In this document: one piece after another, positions 1 to 6,847 of the stretch
Layout: the number at the start of each line of letters is the position of its first letter
Numbering within the stretch: the first letter of the stretch is position 1
Source of the DNA: Terriglobales bacterium
GTDB taxonomy: Bacteria; Acidobacteriota; Terriglobia; Terriglobales; Acidobacteriaceae
Assembly: GCA_030043575.1 (NCBI GenBank)
Contig: JASHXK010000168.1
Location: 1 to 6,914 of the forward strand
Length of the DNA stretch: 6,914 bases
Direction of reading: 5' to 3'
Program-made: the position numbers and the translations under genes
Notes under the pieces: generated by a model
Databases searched by the model: none
Told to the model about the DNA's origin: nothing
The model's input: the letters and a program-made list of their open reading frames with translations, nothing else

Positions 1-531
1 AGCGGCGCGTTTCCCGGAGATCTTGTCGCGGTGCAGGGTATTGGCGGACTCGGTCATCTCGGAGTTCAGTTTGCGAACAAGTTCGGCTACAAGGTCGCCG
101 CTGTCGGTCGCGGCCCCGAAAACGCGGCGCTCGCCAAAAAACTCGGCGCCCACGTCTATATCGACAGCCAGGCAACGAACGCGGCACAGGAGCTGCAAAA
201 GCTGGGCGGCGCAAAGGTCATCCTGGCGACAGCGCCCAGCTCCAAAGCCATGTCCGAACTGATCGACGGCATGGGACCGCACGGCAAGTTTATGGTGGTC
301 GGCGCGACACCCGATCCGATCGAGGTCACGCCTTTGCAACTCATCACCGGAAGTAAGTCGATCCAGGGTTGGTGGTCGGGAATTCCCACCGATTCCGAAG
401 ACACGCTCCGCTTCTGCGAGCTGACCGGCGTCCGTCCGATGATTGAAACCTATCCCCTGGAGAAAGCGGGCGAGGCTTACGCACGCATGTTGAGCGGCAA
501 GGCCGAGTTCCGCGTCGTGCTGACGATGTAG
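1..531 (+). CDS. Zinc-type alcohol dehydrogenase (MDR superfamily), C-terminal part
   Basis: This is the 3' part of a medium-chain, zinc-type NAD(P)-dependent alcohol/aldehyde oxidoreductase acting in the cytoplasm. The frame is open from base 1 and ends at TAG 529-531, giving 176 residues. A full member has about 340, so the catalytic zinc (GroES-like) domain lies mostly outside the window. The fragment carries the Rossmann dinucleotide-binding motif GIGGLG (residues 13-18) followed by HLGVQFANKFG, as in AdhP-type enzymes. It continues with the usual LAKKLGA segment, a GPHGKFMVVGA strand and a C-terminal FRVVLTM ending. At the end of the second beta strand the sequence is AAVGRG (residues 33-38). 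The acidic residue typical of NAD-specific enzymes is absent and an Arg is present, which suggests NADP(H) preference (inference). The substrate cannot be deduced. A GTG at base 31 lies inside the fold and is not a real start. The gene converges with the membrane-protein gene downstream. Confidence 0.92.
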   Translation, partial: SGAFPGDLVAVQGIGGLGHLGVQFANKFGYKVAAVGRGPENAALAKKLGAHVYIDSQATNAAQELQKLGGAKVILATAPSSKAMSELIDGMGPHGKFMVVGATPDPIEVTPLQLITGSKSIQGWWSGIPTDSEDTLRFCELTGVRPMIETYPLEKAGEAYARMLSGKAEFRVVLTM

Positions 532-550
532 AGCTGCCCGACGGTTTGCT

Positions 551-588
551 GAAACCACCGCATGCAGGCCTCTGCTGGCGGTGGTTTC
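551..588. terminator. Hairpin between convergent genes, possible bidirectional terminator
   Basis: The arms GAAACCACCG (551-560) and CGGTGGTTTC (579-588) are perfectly complementary. A C-G pair extends them, and an inner GCAG/CTGC stem (564-567 with 572-575) closes on a GCCT loop. The hairpin begins 20 bases after the dehydrogenase stop and lies about 40 bases beyond the stop of the opposing gene, where a shared terminator is expected. There is no T-run on either side, so it is not a canonical intrinsic terminator. It may act as a 3'-end stabiliser or a U-tract-less terminator. Confidence 0.5.
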
Positions 589-629
589 GGGCGGCCACGT
601 CCTGGTCCACGTAGCACGGTTTCACACGT

Positions 630-2798
630 TTAACGGCCAGGTACGGCATCGGTCGCCGGAGTCTGCGCCATGGATACCGTGATCGCGTCCACCGCTTCCA
701 CTCTGATCCAGTCTGGGCGCAACGATGCCCAGTCGAGCGGCCCACTCAGCAGACGCAAGCCGACAATTCCCGATCGCGCAGGATTTCTCCACATAGCTTC
801 ATTGGAGTCGAAGTAGTTGGCCAAATCCGGAGGATTCCAGGGATAAACCCAAACCTGAGTGCTCGTGTTCGGCGGCAGCACCAGGTACAGCGCCTCGCGA
901 CTGCCATCGGCGCGCGCTACTTCGAGCTTCATCTGCTGCAATTTGCACAGATGCCACCAGAGCGGATAGTGCACCGTCAGCGTCAAGCGCAGGAAGTCGG
1001 CGCGGCTTGCGGTCTCCACCATGCCCAGATCGAATTCCGAGTCCTGTGCCGTCACCGCGAATGTGCGGCTGGGCACGTCGAGCGATCGCGTCTGGATTGA
1101 AATGCTTCCTGCTCTGGCATCGTCTCGCACCAGCCCCAGTACTCCAGGGCTGATGAGCTGGCCGCTGCGATAGTGACTCTGCATCCAGAACCACACCTCC
1201 GGGGCACGGGTGAAATTTGCGATTCCGTCGATCGGCAGGCTGCGATCGGTGTCGCGCCAACGCTTGAAGTTCCCGCCCAGCAGTTGATTGGGATCGGGAT
1301 CAGGGAAGTACAGCGCGGCGGCCGGAGCCGCTCGCTGCAATCCCGCGATTTCCACTTGGGCCAGATAAGGCCCGCTTGCGGTATATGCCTGCAGCAATCC
1401 TCCGGCGACCGGACGCCGTGCGGCAAGACCATACCTGGTCTGATAAGGAAAGATTGCGATCGAATCGCGCGCGTCGCTGTGTTGTTGCAGGAAGGCTGCT
1501 ACCGACTTCTGCAGAGCTGCAAAGTCGCTCGGAAAGCAAGCCCCATCGAACTCGGCGAACCCCGCTGGACAAGCGGTTAATGGCTGGCGAAGTTGCGCCA
1601 CCAGATTGTGGACCAGCGACGGCGAGAAGGCTACCTCTTCCAACTCCATCGAGGCGAACCGCCCCTTGGGCAATCCTCCGAAGGCGAGAGAAAAAGCGAC
1701 AACCAGCAGCATCCCCGCAACCGAAGCAAGTTGTTCCCCGGCCACCAGGATCACACCGGACAAGAGCACGACACCAAGCAACGCCGCTCGTACGTGACTC
1801 TCGTCGGAGCGCACGATCGCATTTTGCATCAGCATCAGGCATAGTGCGCCTCCAGCCAGCAGAAATCCGGCTCGACTCGTGACCTGCTTGCCGCTCCTCG
1901 CCTTAAGTACGCTGCAGAGGAGAAACACCGCAGCGCCTCCCAGCAGCGTGATCACTAGTCGCACCGTCGCCGGCTCCGTCATCGGCGATGGCGTGGCCCA
2001 ACGGTAGGTATCGACTACGGCGAATGCGTTTCCCCAGTATCGAAAGCTGAAGGCAGACGCCAAAAGGGAATTCATTGCCAACAGAACGACAACCGAGGAA
2101 GCTGCCATCACCGGCAGCGCGCGCCCAAGCCGGACGAGGGCGGATCGGTCAGTTCGGAATTCAAATCCAAGAGCGACTGTCACGACAAGCAAAGTCACGA
2201 CGCCGTAGATTCCCGTGTCGGTTGACAACAGAAAGGCGGCGCCGCATAGCACAGGCGGGAAAGCTCCGGCCAACCAGGCCTTCGTCCGCATTTCAGCGAC
2301 CGCGTAACCACCGCGCAGAAACAGTGCGAAAAGAAGAATGACGCTAGTGACTCGCAGCGACGGCGACCAGAACACGCATAGCAACAACCACAGCAGACCG
2401 CGCGCCCATCCCGGCTGCTCCGGCAAGAGCAGCCAAACTGCCAGCCATAGCTGCACGATCACCAGATACGTGAGCAAAGTGTGCCAGGTGGCATAAACGG
2501 ATCCTGTCGAGAGACCCATGTGCCGTGCGGGCAGACTGGAGAGCCACTGGAACAAAGGGCCTCGAGTGAAGGCCACGTCTCGTCCCAGCCAAATGCCCTG
2601 CGATGCCTTGAACGCCGAGTCCAGACGCCAATCGTCATCCATGTAGCCGGGGTTGGGAATGAGGGTTAGAATCTTCGGCCGCAACAGTTCTGGCGGCAGG
2701 GCGGCCAGCAGGAGAACCAGCAGCCCGAGCAAATCCCAGCGGCGACGAAATCTTGATCGGCGCCGGGACGAAGTGGCTTGCAAAGCGGCGCGCTGCAT
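630..2798 (-). CDS. Uncharacterised polytopic membrane protein, GT-C-like N-terminus
   Basis: This 722-residue protein has an Arg-rich N-terminus (residues 11-20) followed by a first hydrophobic segment at 22-38. Further hydrophobic stretches lie near 105-125, 134-145, 150-164, 175-191, 196-212, 227-249, 280-298, 310-326, 337-353 and 357-374. Residues from about 390 to the end are soluble and contain two nearby cysteines (410, 421). After the first segment comes an acidic MDDDWRLD (53-60), then GRDVAFTRGPLFQWL (72-86). This resembles the first extracytoplasmic loop of GT-C glycosyltransferases, where an acidic pair precedes a G-x-P-L element. A later VRSDESH (329-335) recalls the conserved R-x-D-x-x-H seen in large unassigned bacterial membrane proteins. 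A role in envelope glycan or glycolipid work is only inference. The ATG is the first possible start: the frame is closed by a TAA 45 bases upstream, and no clear Shine-Dalgarno precedes it. The gene ends in TAA (630-632), convergent with the dehydrogenase and divergent from the receptor. Confidence 0.82.
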   Translation of the reverse strand: MQRAALQATSSRRRSRFRRRWDLLGLLVLLLAALPPELLRPKILTLIPNPGYMDDDWRLDSAFKASQGIWLGRDVAFTRGPLFQWLSSLPARHMGLSTGSVYATWHTLLTYLVIVQLWLAVWLLLPEQPGWARGLLWLLLCVFWSPSLRVTSVILLFALFLRGGYAVAEMRTKAWLAGAFPPVLCGAAFLLSTDTGIYGVVTLLVVTVALGFEFRTDRSALVRLGRALPVMAASSVVVLLAMNSLLASAFSFRYWGNAFAVVDTYRWATPSPMTEPATVRLVITLLGGAAVFLLCSVLKARSGKQVTSRAGFLLAGGALCLMLMQNAIVRSDESHVRAALLGVVLLSGVILVAGEQLASVAGMLLVVAFSLAFGGLPKGRFASMELEEVAFSPSLVHNLVAQLRQPLTACPAGFAEFDGACFPSDFAALQKSVAAFLQQHSDARDSIAIFPYQTRYGLAARRPVAGGLLQAYTASGPYLAQVEIAGLQRAAPAAALYFPDPDPNQLLGGNFKRWRDTDRSLPIDGIANFTRAPEVWFWMQSHYRSGQLISPGVLGLVRDDARAGSISIQTRSLDVPSRTFAVTAQDSEFDLGMVETASRADFLRLTLTVHYPLWWHLCKLQQMKLEVARADGSREALYLVLPPNTSTQVWVYPWNPPDLANYFDSNEAMWRNPARSGIVGLRLLSGPLDWASLRPDWIRVEAVDAITVSMAQTPATDAVPGR

Positions 2799-2809
2799 TA
2801 TTGAGCGCC

Positions 2810-2815
2810 ATTCTA
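2810..2815 (-). promoter_or_regulatory. Possible -10 element for the membrane-protein gene
   Basis: On the minus strand this reads TAGAAT, five of six matches to TATAAT. It lies 11 bases before the ATG, so transcription would begin only a few bases ahead of the start codon. That fits the lack of a visible Shine-Dalgarno, as in near-leaderless mRNAs. No convincing -35 hexamer sits at 16-18 bases spacing. The call is weak, and the true promoter could lie further upstream in 2816-3000, where I see no other gene or repeat. Confidence 0.2.
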
Positions 2816-3034
2816 ACCCAACGGCACCAGCAGGAATTCCTTAATTCGCCGCCACGCGCGGCAGAAGAATTCGGATGGCGCTTTCTTTGCGCGGGGAACG
2901 AAACAGCTCGCCATTTTCTCGTTTTCTTCGCCAAACCCGAGGGAATTTCGCGGCCAGGGGTTGCCTGCCGGCGAAAAAAAAGATTTCAGAATATGAATAG
3001 CCAGGCAAGGGGTATATGAAAAATGGGAGAAGTG

Positions 3035-3043
3035 TTATCCACA
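3035..3043 (+). promoter_or_regulatory. DnaA-box-like 9-mer (perfect consensus)
   Basis: TTATCCACA is an exact match to the strong DnaA box consensus TTATNCACA. It lies in the intergenic region about 30 bases upstream of the putative -35 of the receptor promoter. A single 9-mer match can arise by chance. A partner with one mismatch lies at 3197-3205 in the opposite orientation. Possible roles are DnaA-dependent regulation of the receptor, DnaA titration, or none. Confidence 0.35.
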
Positions 3044-3071
3044 GCTGCCTTCCCTTGGAGTTATTCCCAAA

Positions 3072-3100
3072 TTTTTCAATTAGATAAATTGAACCATAAT
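3072..3100 (+). promoter_or_regulatory. Putative promoter of the receptor gene, with 19-bp palindrome in the spacer
   Basis: Bases 3061-3100 contain only 8 G or C in 40, an island of about 20% GC in GC-rich DNA. A -10-like CATAAT (3095-3100, five of six matches) is preceded at 16 bases by TTTTCA (3073-3078, four of six matches to TTGACA). The spacer is nearly filled by the inverted repeat TTCAATT-agata-AATTGAA (3075-3093), with perfect 7-bp arms, positioned where a repressor would block RNA polymerase. Transcription from here would leave a 5' leader of roughly 145 bases before the receptor start at 3252. Confidence 0.4.
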
Positions 3101-3196
3101 GGAAAACATTCCGTCCGCGAATGGTCACCGGCGTGCGACTACATCTTCCGTGTGGAACCCCTGCCTACCTCTTTTAGCAAGCATCTCGGCCAAGTC

Positions 3197-3205
3197 TGTG
3201 GATAG
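3197..3205 (-). promoter_or_regulatory. Second DnaA-box-like 9-mer (one mismatch), inverted
   Basis: On the plus strand this reads TGTGGATAG; the minus strand is CTATCCACA, one mismatch (first base) from TTATCCACA. Including the adjoining base, it shares the 9-base core TATCCACAG with the site at 3035-3043 in inverted orientation. It would fall inside the 5' leader of the receptor mRNA, so binding here could act as a roadblock. This is inference. Confidence 0.25.
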
Positions 3206-3236
3206 GTGGGAAAACACCCGGAAGTACATCTCGAGC

Positions 3237-3240
3237 GGAG
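3237..3240 (+). promoter_or_regulatory. Ribosome binding site for the receptor gene
   Basis: GGAG, in the purine-rich stretch GCGGAGAAAAGAGATCT, precedes the ATG at 3252 by 11 bases. The spacing is slightly long but usable. The site supports 3252 over the in-frame ATG at 3099, because only the former places a signal peptide at the N-terminus. Confidence 0.6.
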
Positions 3241-3251
3241 AAAAGAGATCT

Positions 3252-6200
3252 ATGAGAGTACAAAAAGTGATCATCGGACTGCTGAGCGTGCTGGTGATCG
3301 CCCTGCTGATGACTCCGTCACTTGTGGCGCAGTCGCTGGTATCGGGCGACCTTACCGGTACGGTTACAGATCCTAGCGGCGCGGTCGTGCCCAACGCCAC
3401 GGTCACATTGAAAAACAGCGGCACTGGGCAGACACGCAGTACCACCACGAATAACAGTGGCTCGTATCGCTTCTCGCTGTTGCAGCCCGGTTCCTATACC
3501 GTTAGCGCAACCGCAAGCGGCTTCAGCAAGGCCGAAACGACAGCCATGATTAACGTTGGCCAGGCGACCGTGGCCGATGTGAAGCTGGCCGTCGGTACCA
3601 GTTCGCAGACGGTGGAAGTCACCTCCGCTGCGCCTCTGGTGCAGGCCGATAACGCTGACCTGTCCACCAACTTCGATCAGAACGTCGTGGCCAATGCGCC
3701 CAACGGCGGTAATGACCTTACCTACATTGCGCAGACTGCACCCGGCATCAACATGAACACCGGTATGGGCTATGGCAACTTCCAGACGGCTGGCCTGCCT
3801 GCTACCTCCAACGTGTTCACGATGAACGGTGAGAACCAGATGGATCCGTACCTGAACCTGAACAACTCGGGCGCAACCAACCTGATGTTGGGCAAGAACG
3901 CGGTTCAGGAAGCTACGGTCACGACCAATGCTTATGGCGCGCAGTATGGCCAGCAGGCGGGTGCGCAGGTCAGCTACGTCACCAAGTCGGGCACCAATGC
4001 CTTCCACGGCAACGCCAACTACTGGTGGACGGGCAGCAGCATCCAGGCCAACAGCTGGTTCGCCGGCCAACAGACGCCTGTGCCGCCGACGCCTTTCACC
4101 AACAACAATCAGTGGGCAGCTTCCATCGGCGGCCCTATCAAGAAGGACAAGTTGTTCTTCTTCGCCGACTGGGAGGGAATCCGCTACATCGTTCCTTCGA
4201 CCCAGACCGTGTTCGTTCCGACCACGGCTTTTGGCAACGCGGTGTTGGCGAACATAGCCGCCACCAACCCAGTTGAGTCCGCCCTGTACTCCAAGGCTTT
4301 CAGCCTGTACGAGGCCGCCCCCGGTTACAGTGGGGGATCGCCGGTACCTGGCAGCTGCGGCGACTTGACCACCAACCTGCCCGGCGTCAGCGCGGCTCTC
4401 GGGGGCGTCTGCTCCCAGACGTATACCGCTAGCCCTTCGCTACCGGCTAAGGAGTGGTTGCTGACCGGACGCGTGGACTACAACCTGTCTGACAAGGATC
4501 ACCTGTTCTGGAGCGTCAGCTTCGATCACGGTACGCAGGCGACCTTTGCCGATCCCATCAACACGAACTTCAGCGCTGCCAGCTATCAGCCGCAGTACAA
4601 CGGCCAGGGCCAGTGGACGCACAGCTTCGGCAGCAACGCAACCAACCAGTTCGTTTACGCCGGCAGCTACTACCGCGCGATCTTCAATCAGATCGATGCG
4701 GCAGCGACCTTCCCGGCCGAACTCGATCTGGCCGGCATCGGCATGAACAACCTGAACACACTCGGGTACGCTTTCCCGCAAGGCCGGAATGCTACCCAGT
4801 ATCAGTTTGTGGACGACTTCTCGGTCACGAAAGGTGCCCACAACCTGAAGTTCGGGGCGAACTTCCGCCGGTATGACATCACCGACTACGCCTATAGCTC
4901 GGGCGTCAATCCGCTGGTTATTGAAGGGTCGACGACCGACTTCTACAATGGCGTCGCCGACGTGTTCACACAGAACTTCCCCGAGCGGCTTAGCAACCCC
5001 GTCGCTCTCTGGGGTCTTGGCCTCTACGCTCAGGACGAGTGGCGAGTCAGCAAGAGCCTGAAGCTGACCTTTGCCCTGCGCGCCGAGCACGACTCGAATC
5101 CGGTTTGCCAAACCAATTGTGCCGGGCTTCTCACCGGCTCGCTGTATTCGTTGCCGACCAGCCTGGATACAGCGTATGACTCAATCATCGATGCCAATCG
5201 TCACCAGATATTCCGGTCGGTGGACGCCATCGACTGGGCGCCGCGCTTCGGATTTGCGTGGTCGCCGGCTGGCAGCGACAAGACCGTGGTTCGTGGCGGC
5301 TTCGGTATCTTCTACGATGCCTTCCCCGCGTTCCTGGGCGATACCTTCATGTCGAACCTGCCTGGTGTGGTTCCGGTTACGCAGGGAGGCGTACCGTGGG
5401 CCGATACCACCACAGCCGCCAGCCCGTGGCTGATCGGCGCCGGTACGGCGTCCGCGATCAGAAGCGGATTTGGCAGCGGGGCTAGCTTCAACTCACTGTC
5501 TGCCGCAAGCGGCGGCCTCTTCTCGGCCCCCAACTTCGGCAACATGATCGGGCAATTCCACATTCCGCGCTACCAGGAATGGAGCTTGCAACTCGAGCAG
5601 CAGTTGGATAGCAAGAGCTCTGTGAGCTTGGCGTATATCGGCAATCACGGTATCAACGAGCCGATTACGAACTACCCCAACGCCTTTGCTGGTTTCGCGG
5701 GACTCCCGGCCACGGCGCCTAACTCTAACTTTGCTGGTGTCACCGAGGTCTACTCGGGGGCTGTCTCCAACGACAACCAGTTGACCGCCAGCTATCAGCG
5801 TCGTCTGACCTACGGCTTCACCATCCAGGCCAGCTATACCTGGGCGCATGCGTTGGATGAAATCTCCAACGGCGGCGTGTTGCCGTACAGCTCGACCAGT
5901 GCGGAATTTGCCTTGAATCCGTTCAACATTGCCAGCAACTACGGGAACGCGGACTACGATATCCGCAGCTCCTTTAACGCTCAGTATGTTTGGAACACTC
6001 CTTGGAAGTTCGGCAACAAGTTCGTCAACGGCGCCTTCGGCGGATGGACTCTGTCGGAGAACTTCTTCGCTCGTTCCGGACTGCCGTTTACGGTGTTTGA
6101 CGCCACGACGGCGGCTGCCAACTACAACTACAACGGTCTGCCATTCCTGCCGGCGGAAGTTGTTGGTGTTGGCCAGAGCAGCTGCGGTACGTACTATCAA

Positions 6201-6536
6201 ACCTGCCTGAACCCGCTTGGGTTCGCTTCGGCGGGTACCGTAACTGGCTTCCCGAATCAGCCACGTAACAGCTATCGCGGGCCTGGGTTCTTTGATTCTG
6301 ATATCAGCATCAACAAGAACTTCAAGCTGACGGAGCGCGTGGCCTTCGGTGTCGGTGCGAACTTCTACAACGTGTTCAATCACCCCAACTTCGCCGAACC
6401 GGGGAACCTCTACGGAACCTCAACTTTCGGTGTAGTTACCGAACAGACGGCTCCGCCGACCGGTCCTTTCGGATCGTTCTTTGCGGGTTCGCCTGCGGGA
6501 CGCATCGTCCAGTTGCAAGGGAAGATCGTCTTCTAG
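3252..6536 (+). CDS. Oar-like TonB-dependent outer membrane receptor with carboxypeptidase-regulatory-like domain
   Basis: This complete 1094-residue protein is a TonB-driven outer membrane transporter; in this family the ligand is often a glycan, peptide or metal chelate, and it cannot be told here. Residues 1-26 form a Sec signal peptide (MRVQK, a hydrophobic core, then LVA before Q27). Residues 31-115 match the carboxypeptidase-regulatory-like beta-sandwich (GTVTDPSGAVVPNATV, GSYRFSLLQPGSYTVSA). The plug follows at about 120-250, with TMNGENQMD (190-198) and AQVSYVTKSGTNAFHGN. The rest is a large beta barrel with family motifs such as NYGNADYDIRSSFNAQYVW (896-914) and ANFYNVFNHPNF (1036-1047). 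It ends in IVQLQGKIVF, whose terminal Phe is the usual barrel assembly signal. All six mature cysteines fall in local pairs (369/387, 619/623, 978/985). An upstream in-frame ATG at 3099 would add 51 non-signal residues and overlaps the putative -10, so I rejected it. The gene appears monocistronic, flanked by its own promoter region and a strong terminator. Confidence 0.95.
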   Translation: MRVQKVIIGLLSVLVIALLMTPSLVAQSLVSGDLTGTVTDPSGAVVPNATVTLKNSGTGQTRSTTTNNSGSYRFSLLQPGSYTVSATASGFSKAETTAMINVGQATVADVKLAVGTSSQTVEVTSAAPLVQADNADLSTNFDQNVVANAPNGGNDLTYIAQTAPGINMNTGMGYGNFQTAGLPATSNVFTMNGENQMDPYLNLNNSGATNLMLGKNAVQEATVTTNAYGAQYGQQAGAQVSYVTKSGTNAFHGNANYWWTGSSIQANSWFAGQQTPVPPTPFTNNNQWAASIGGPIKKDKLFFFADWEGIRYIVPSTQTVFVPTTAFGNAVLANIAATNPVESALYSKAFSLYEAAPGYSGGSPVPGSCGDLTTNLPGVSAALGGVCSQTYTASPSLPAKEWLLTGRVDYNLSDKDHLFWSVSFDHGTQATFADPINTNFSAASYQPQYNGQGQWTHSFGSNATNQFVYAGSYYRAIFNQIDAAATFPAELDLAGIGMNNLNTLGYAFPQGRNATQYQFVDDFSVTKGAHNLKFGANFRRYDITDYAYSSGVNPLVIEGSTTDFYNGVADVFTQNFPERLSNPVALWGLGLYAQDEWRVSKSLKLTFALRAEHDSNPVCQTNCAGLLTGSLYSLPTSLDTAYDSIIDANRHQIFRSVDAIDWAPRFGFAWSPAGSDKTVVRGGFGIFYDAFPAFLGDTFMSNLPGVVPVTQGGVPWADTTTAASPWLIGAGTASAIRSGFGSGASFNSLSAASGGLFSAPNFGNMIGQFHIPRYQEWSLQLEQQLDSKSSVSLAYIGNHGINEPITNYPNAFAGFAGLPATAPNSNFAGVTEVYSGAVSNDNQLTASYQRRLTYGFTIQASYTWAHALDEISNGGVLPYSSTSAEFALNPFNIASNYGNADYDIRSSFNAQYVWNTPWKFGNKFVNGAFGGWTLSENFFARSGLPFTVFDATTAAANYNYNGLPFLPAEVVGVGQSSCGTYYQTCLNPLGFASAGTVTGFPNQPRNSYRGPGFFDSDISINKNFKLTERVAFGVGANFYNVFNHPNFAEPGNLYGTSTFGVVTEQTAPPTGPFGSFFAGSPAGRIVQLQGKIVF

Positions 6537-6557
6537 TCAGTTCCATCTGCTTCACCT

Positions 6558-6586
6558 AAAAGGGCGGCCTTCGGGCCGCCCTTTTT
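6558..6586 (+). terminator. Strong intrinsic terminator after the receptor gene
   Basis: The stem GGGCGGCC (6562-6569) and GGCCGCCC (6574-6581) is perfect and closes on the stable TTCG loop (6570-6573). It is followed by TTTTT (6582-6586), and an AAAA at 6558-6561 can pair with the T-run. It starts 22 bases after the receptor stop codon. The A-run gives four Ts on the minus strand too, so it may also work in reverse, although no minus-strand gene needing it is visible. Confidence 0.95.
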
Positions 6587-6801
6587 CTGTCTGACTGCGC
6601 CGCTCCAAGGCCAGGGCAACCAAGATTCCGACTTCAGTTGCGAGTTGCCGGACTTCGTTAGGGCTATTCCTGGCAACGGTGCTCTTACGGCTGGCACTTA
6701 CGGGCGCGGATCGCCTGCTCTTTCGGGCCTTGATAAATCGCCCTTTTGAGCCTTTTCCTCTTGCTGTTCTTGGGTTACACATCACAGTCTGGGGACAGAG
6801 C
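6587..6801. other. Gene-free stretch
   Basis: This region lies between the receptor terminator and the promoter-like element of the last gene. I see no supported coding region, RNA gene or repeat in it. A minus-strand open frame (6552-6833) crosses it, but that frame starts at TTG, runs through the terminator hairpin and resembles no family I recognise. Confidence 0.5.
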
Positions 6802-6819
6802 GGCGCAATATAATGCGCC
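6802..6819 (+). promoter_or_regulatory. Consensus -10 (TATAAT) inside an 18-bp near-palindrome, putative operator
   Basis: TATAAT at 6809-6814 is a perfect -10 hexamer, 33 bases ahead of the last gene's start codon. It lies within GGCGCA-aTATAa-TGCGCC (6802-6819). The arms are perfect 6-mers and the TATA centre is self-complementary, so only one A/A position breaks the dyad symmetry. No good -35 is seen at 16-18 bases (AGTCTG at 17), which would fit an activator-dependent or weak promoter. Symmetry centred on the -10 is typical of repressor operators (inference). Confidence 0.45.
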
Positions 6820-6831
6820 CAGGAATTCAGC

Positions 6832-6843
6832 AAGGCAGGCGGG
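6832..6843 (+). promoter_or_regulatory. Shine-Dalgarno region of the last gene
   Basis: The purine-rich AAGGCAGGCGGG precedes the ATG at 6848. The AGG at 6837-6839 leaves 8 bases to the start codon, a normal spacing. This supports 6848 as the true start. Confidence 0.5.
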
Positions 6844-6847
6844 TTTT

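Noticed and set aside
2841..3128. 95-codon minus-strand open frame across the intergenic region
   Set aside because: The composition follows the AT-rich island and no family resemblance or ribosome site supports it.
3023..3205. 60-codon open frame upstream of the receptor, possibly a leader peptide
   Set aside because: It has an AAGGGG upstream, but the product resembles nothing known to me. It spans the AT-rich promoter region and the DnaA-like sites, so it is most likely chance.
3035..3205. A replication origin
   Set aside because: Only two DnaA-like boxes occur, one imperfect, and no replication gene is nearby. I therefore treated the region as regulatory at most.
3099..3251. In-frame upstream ATG that would lengthen the receptor by 51 residues
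   Set aside because: The extension has no signal peptide character and the ATG overlaps the putative -10. The ATG at 3252 has a GGAG upstream and begins a clear signal peptide.
5493..6383. 296-codon antisense open frame within the receptor gene, with similar ones at 3318-4070 and 4440-5111
   Set aside because: These are shadows produced by GC-rich codon use on the opposite strand; the sense frame has unmistakable domain content.
6552..6833. 93-codon minus-strand open frame
   Set aside because: It starts at TTG, runs through the terminator hairpin and covers the -10 palindrome. It has no recognisable family, although its middle part is not obviously low-complexity.
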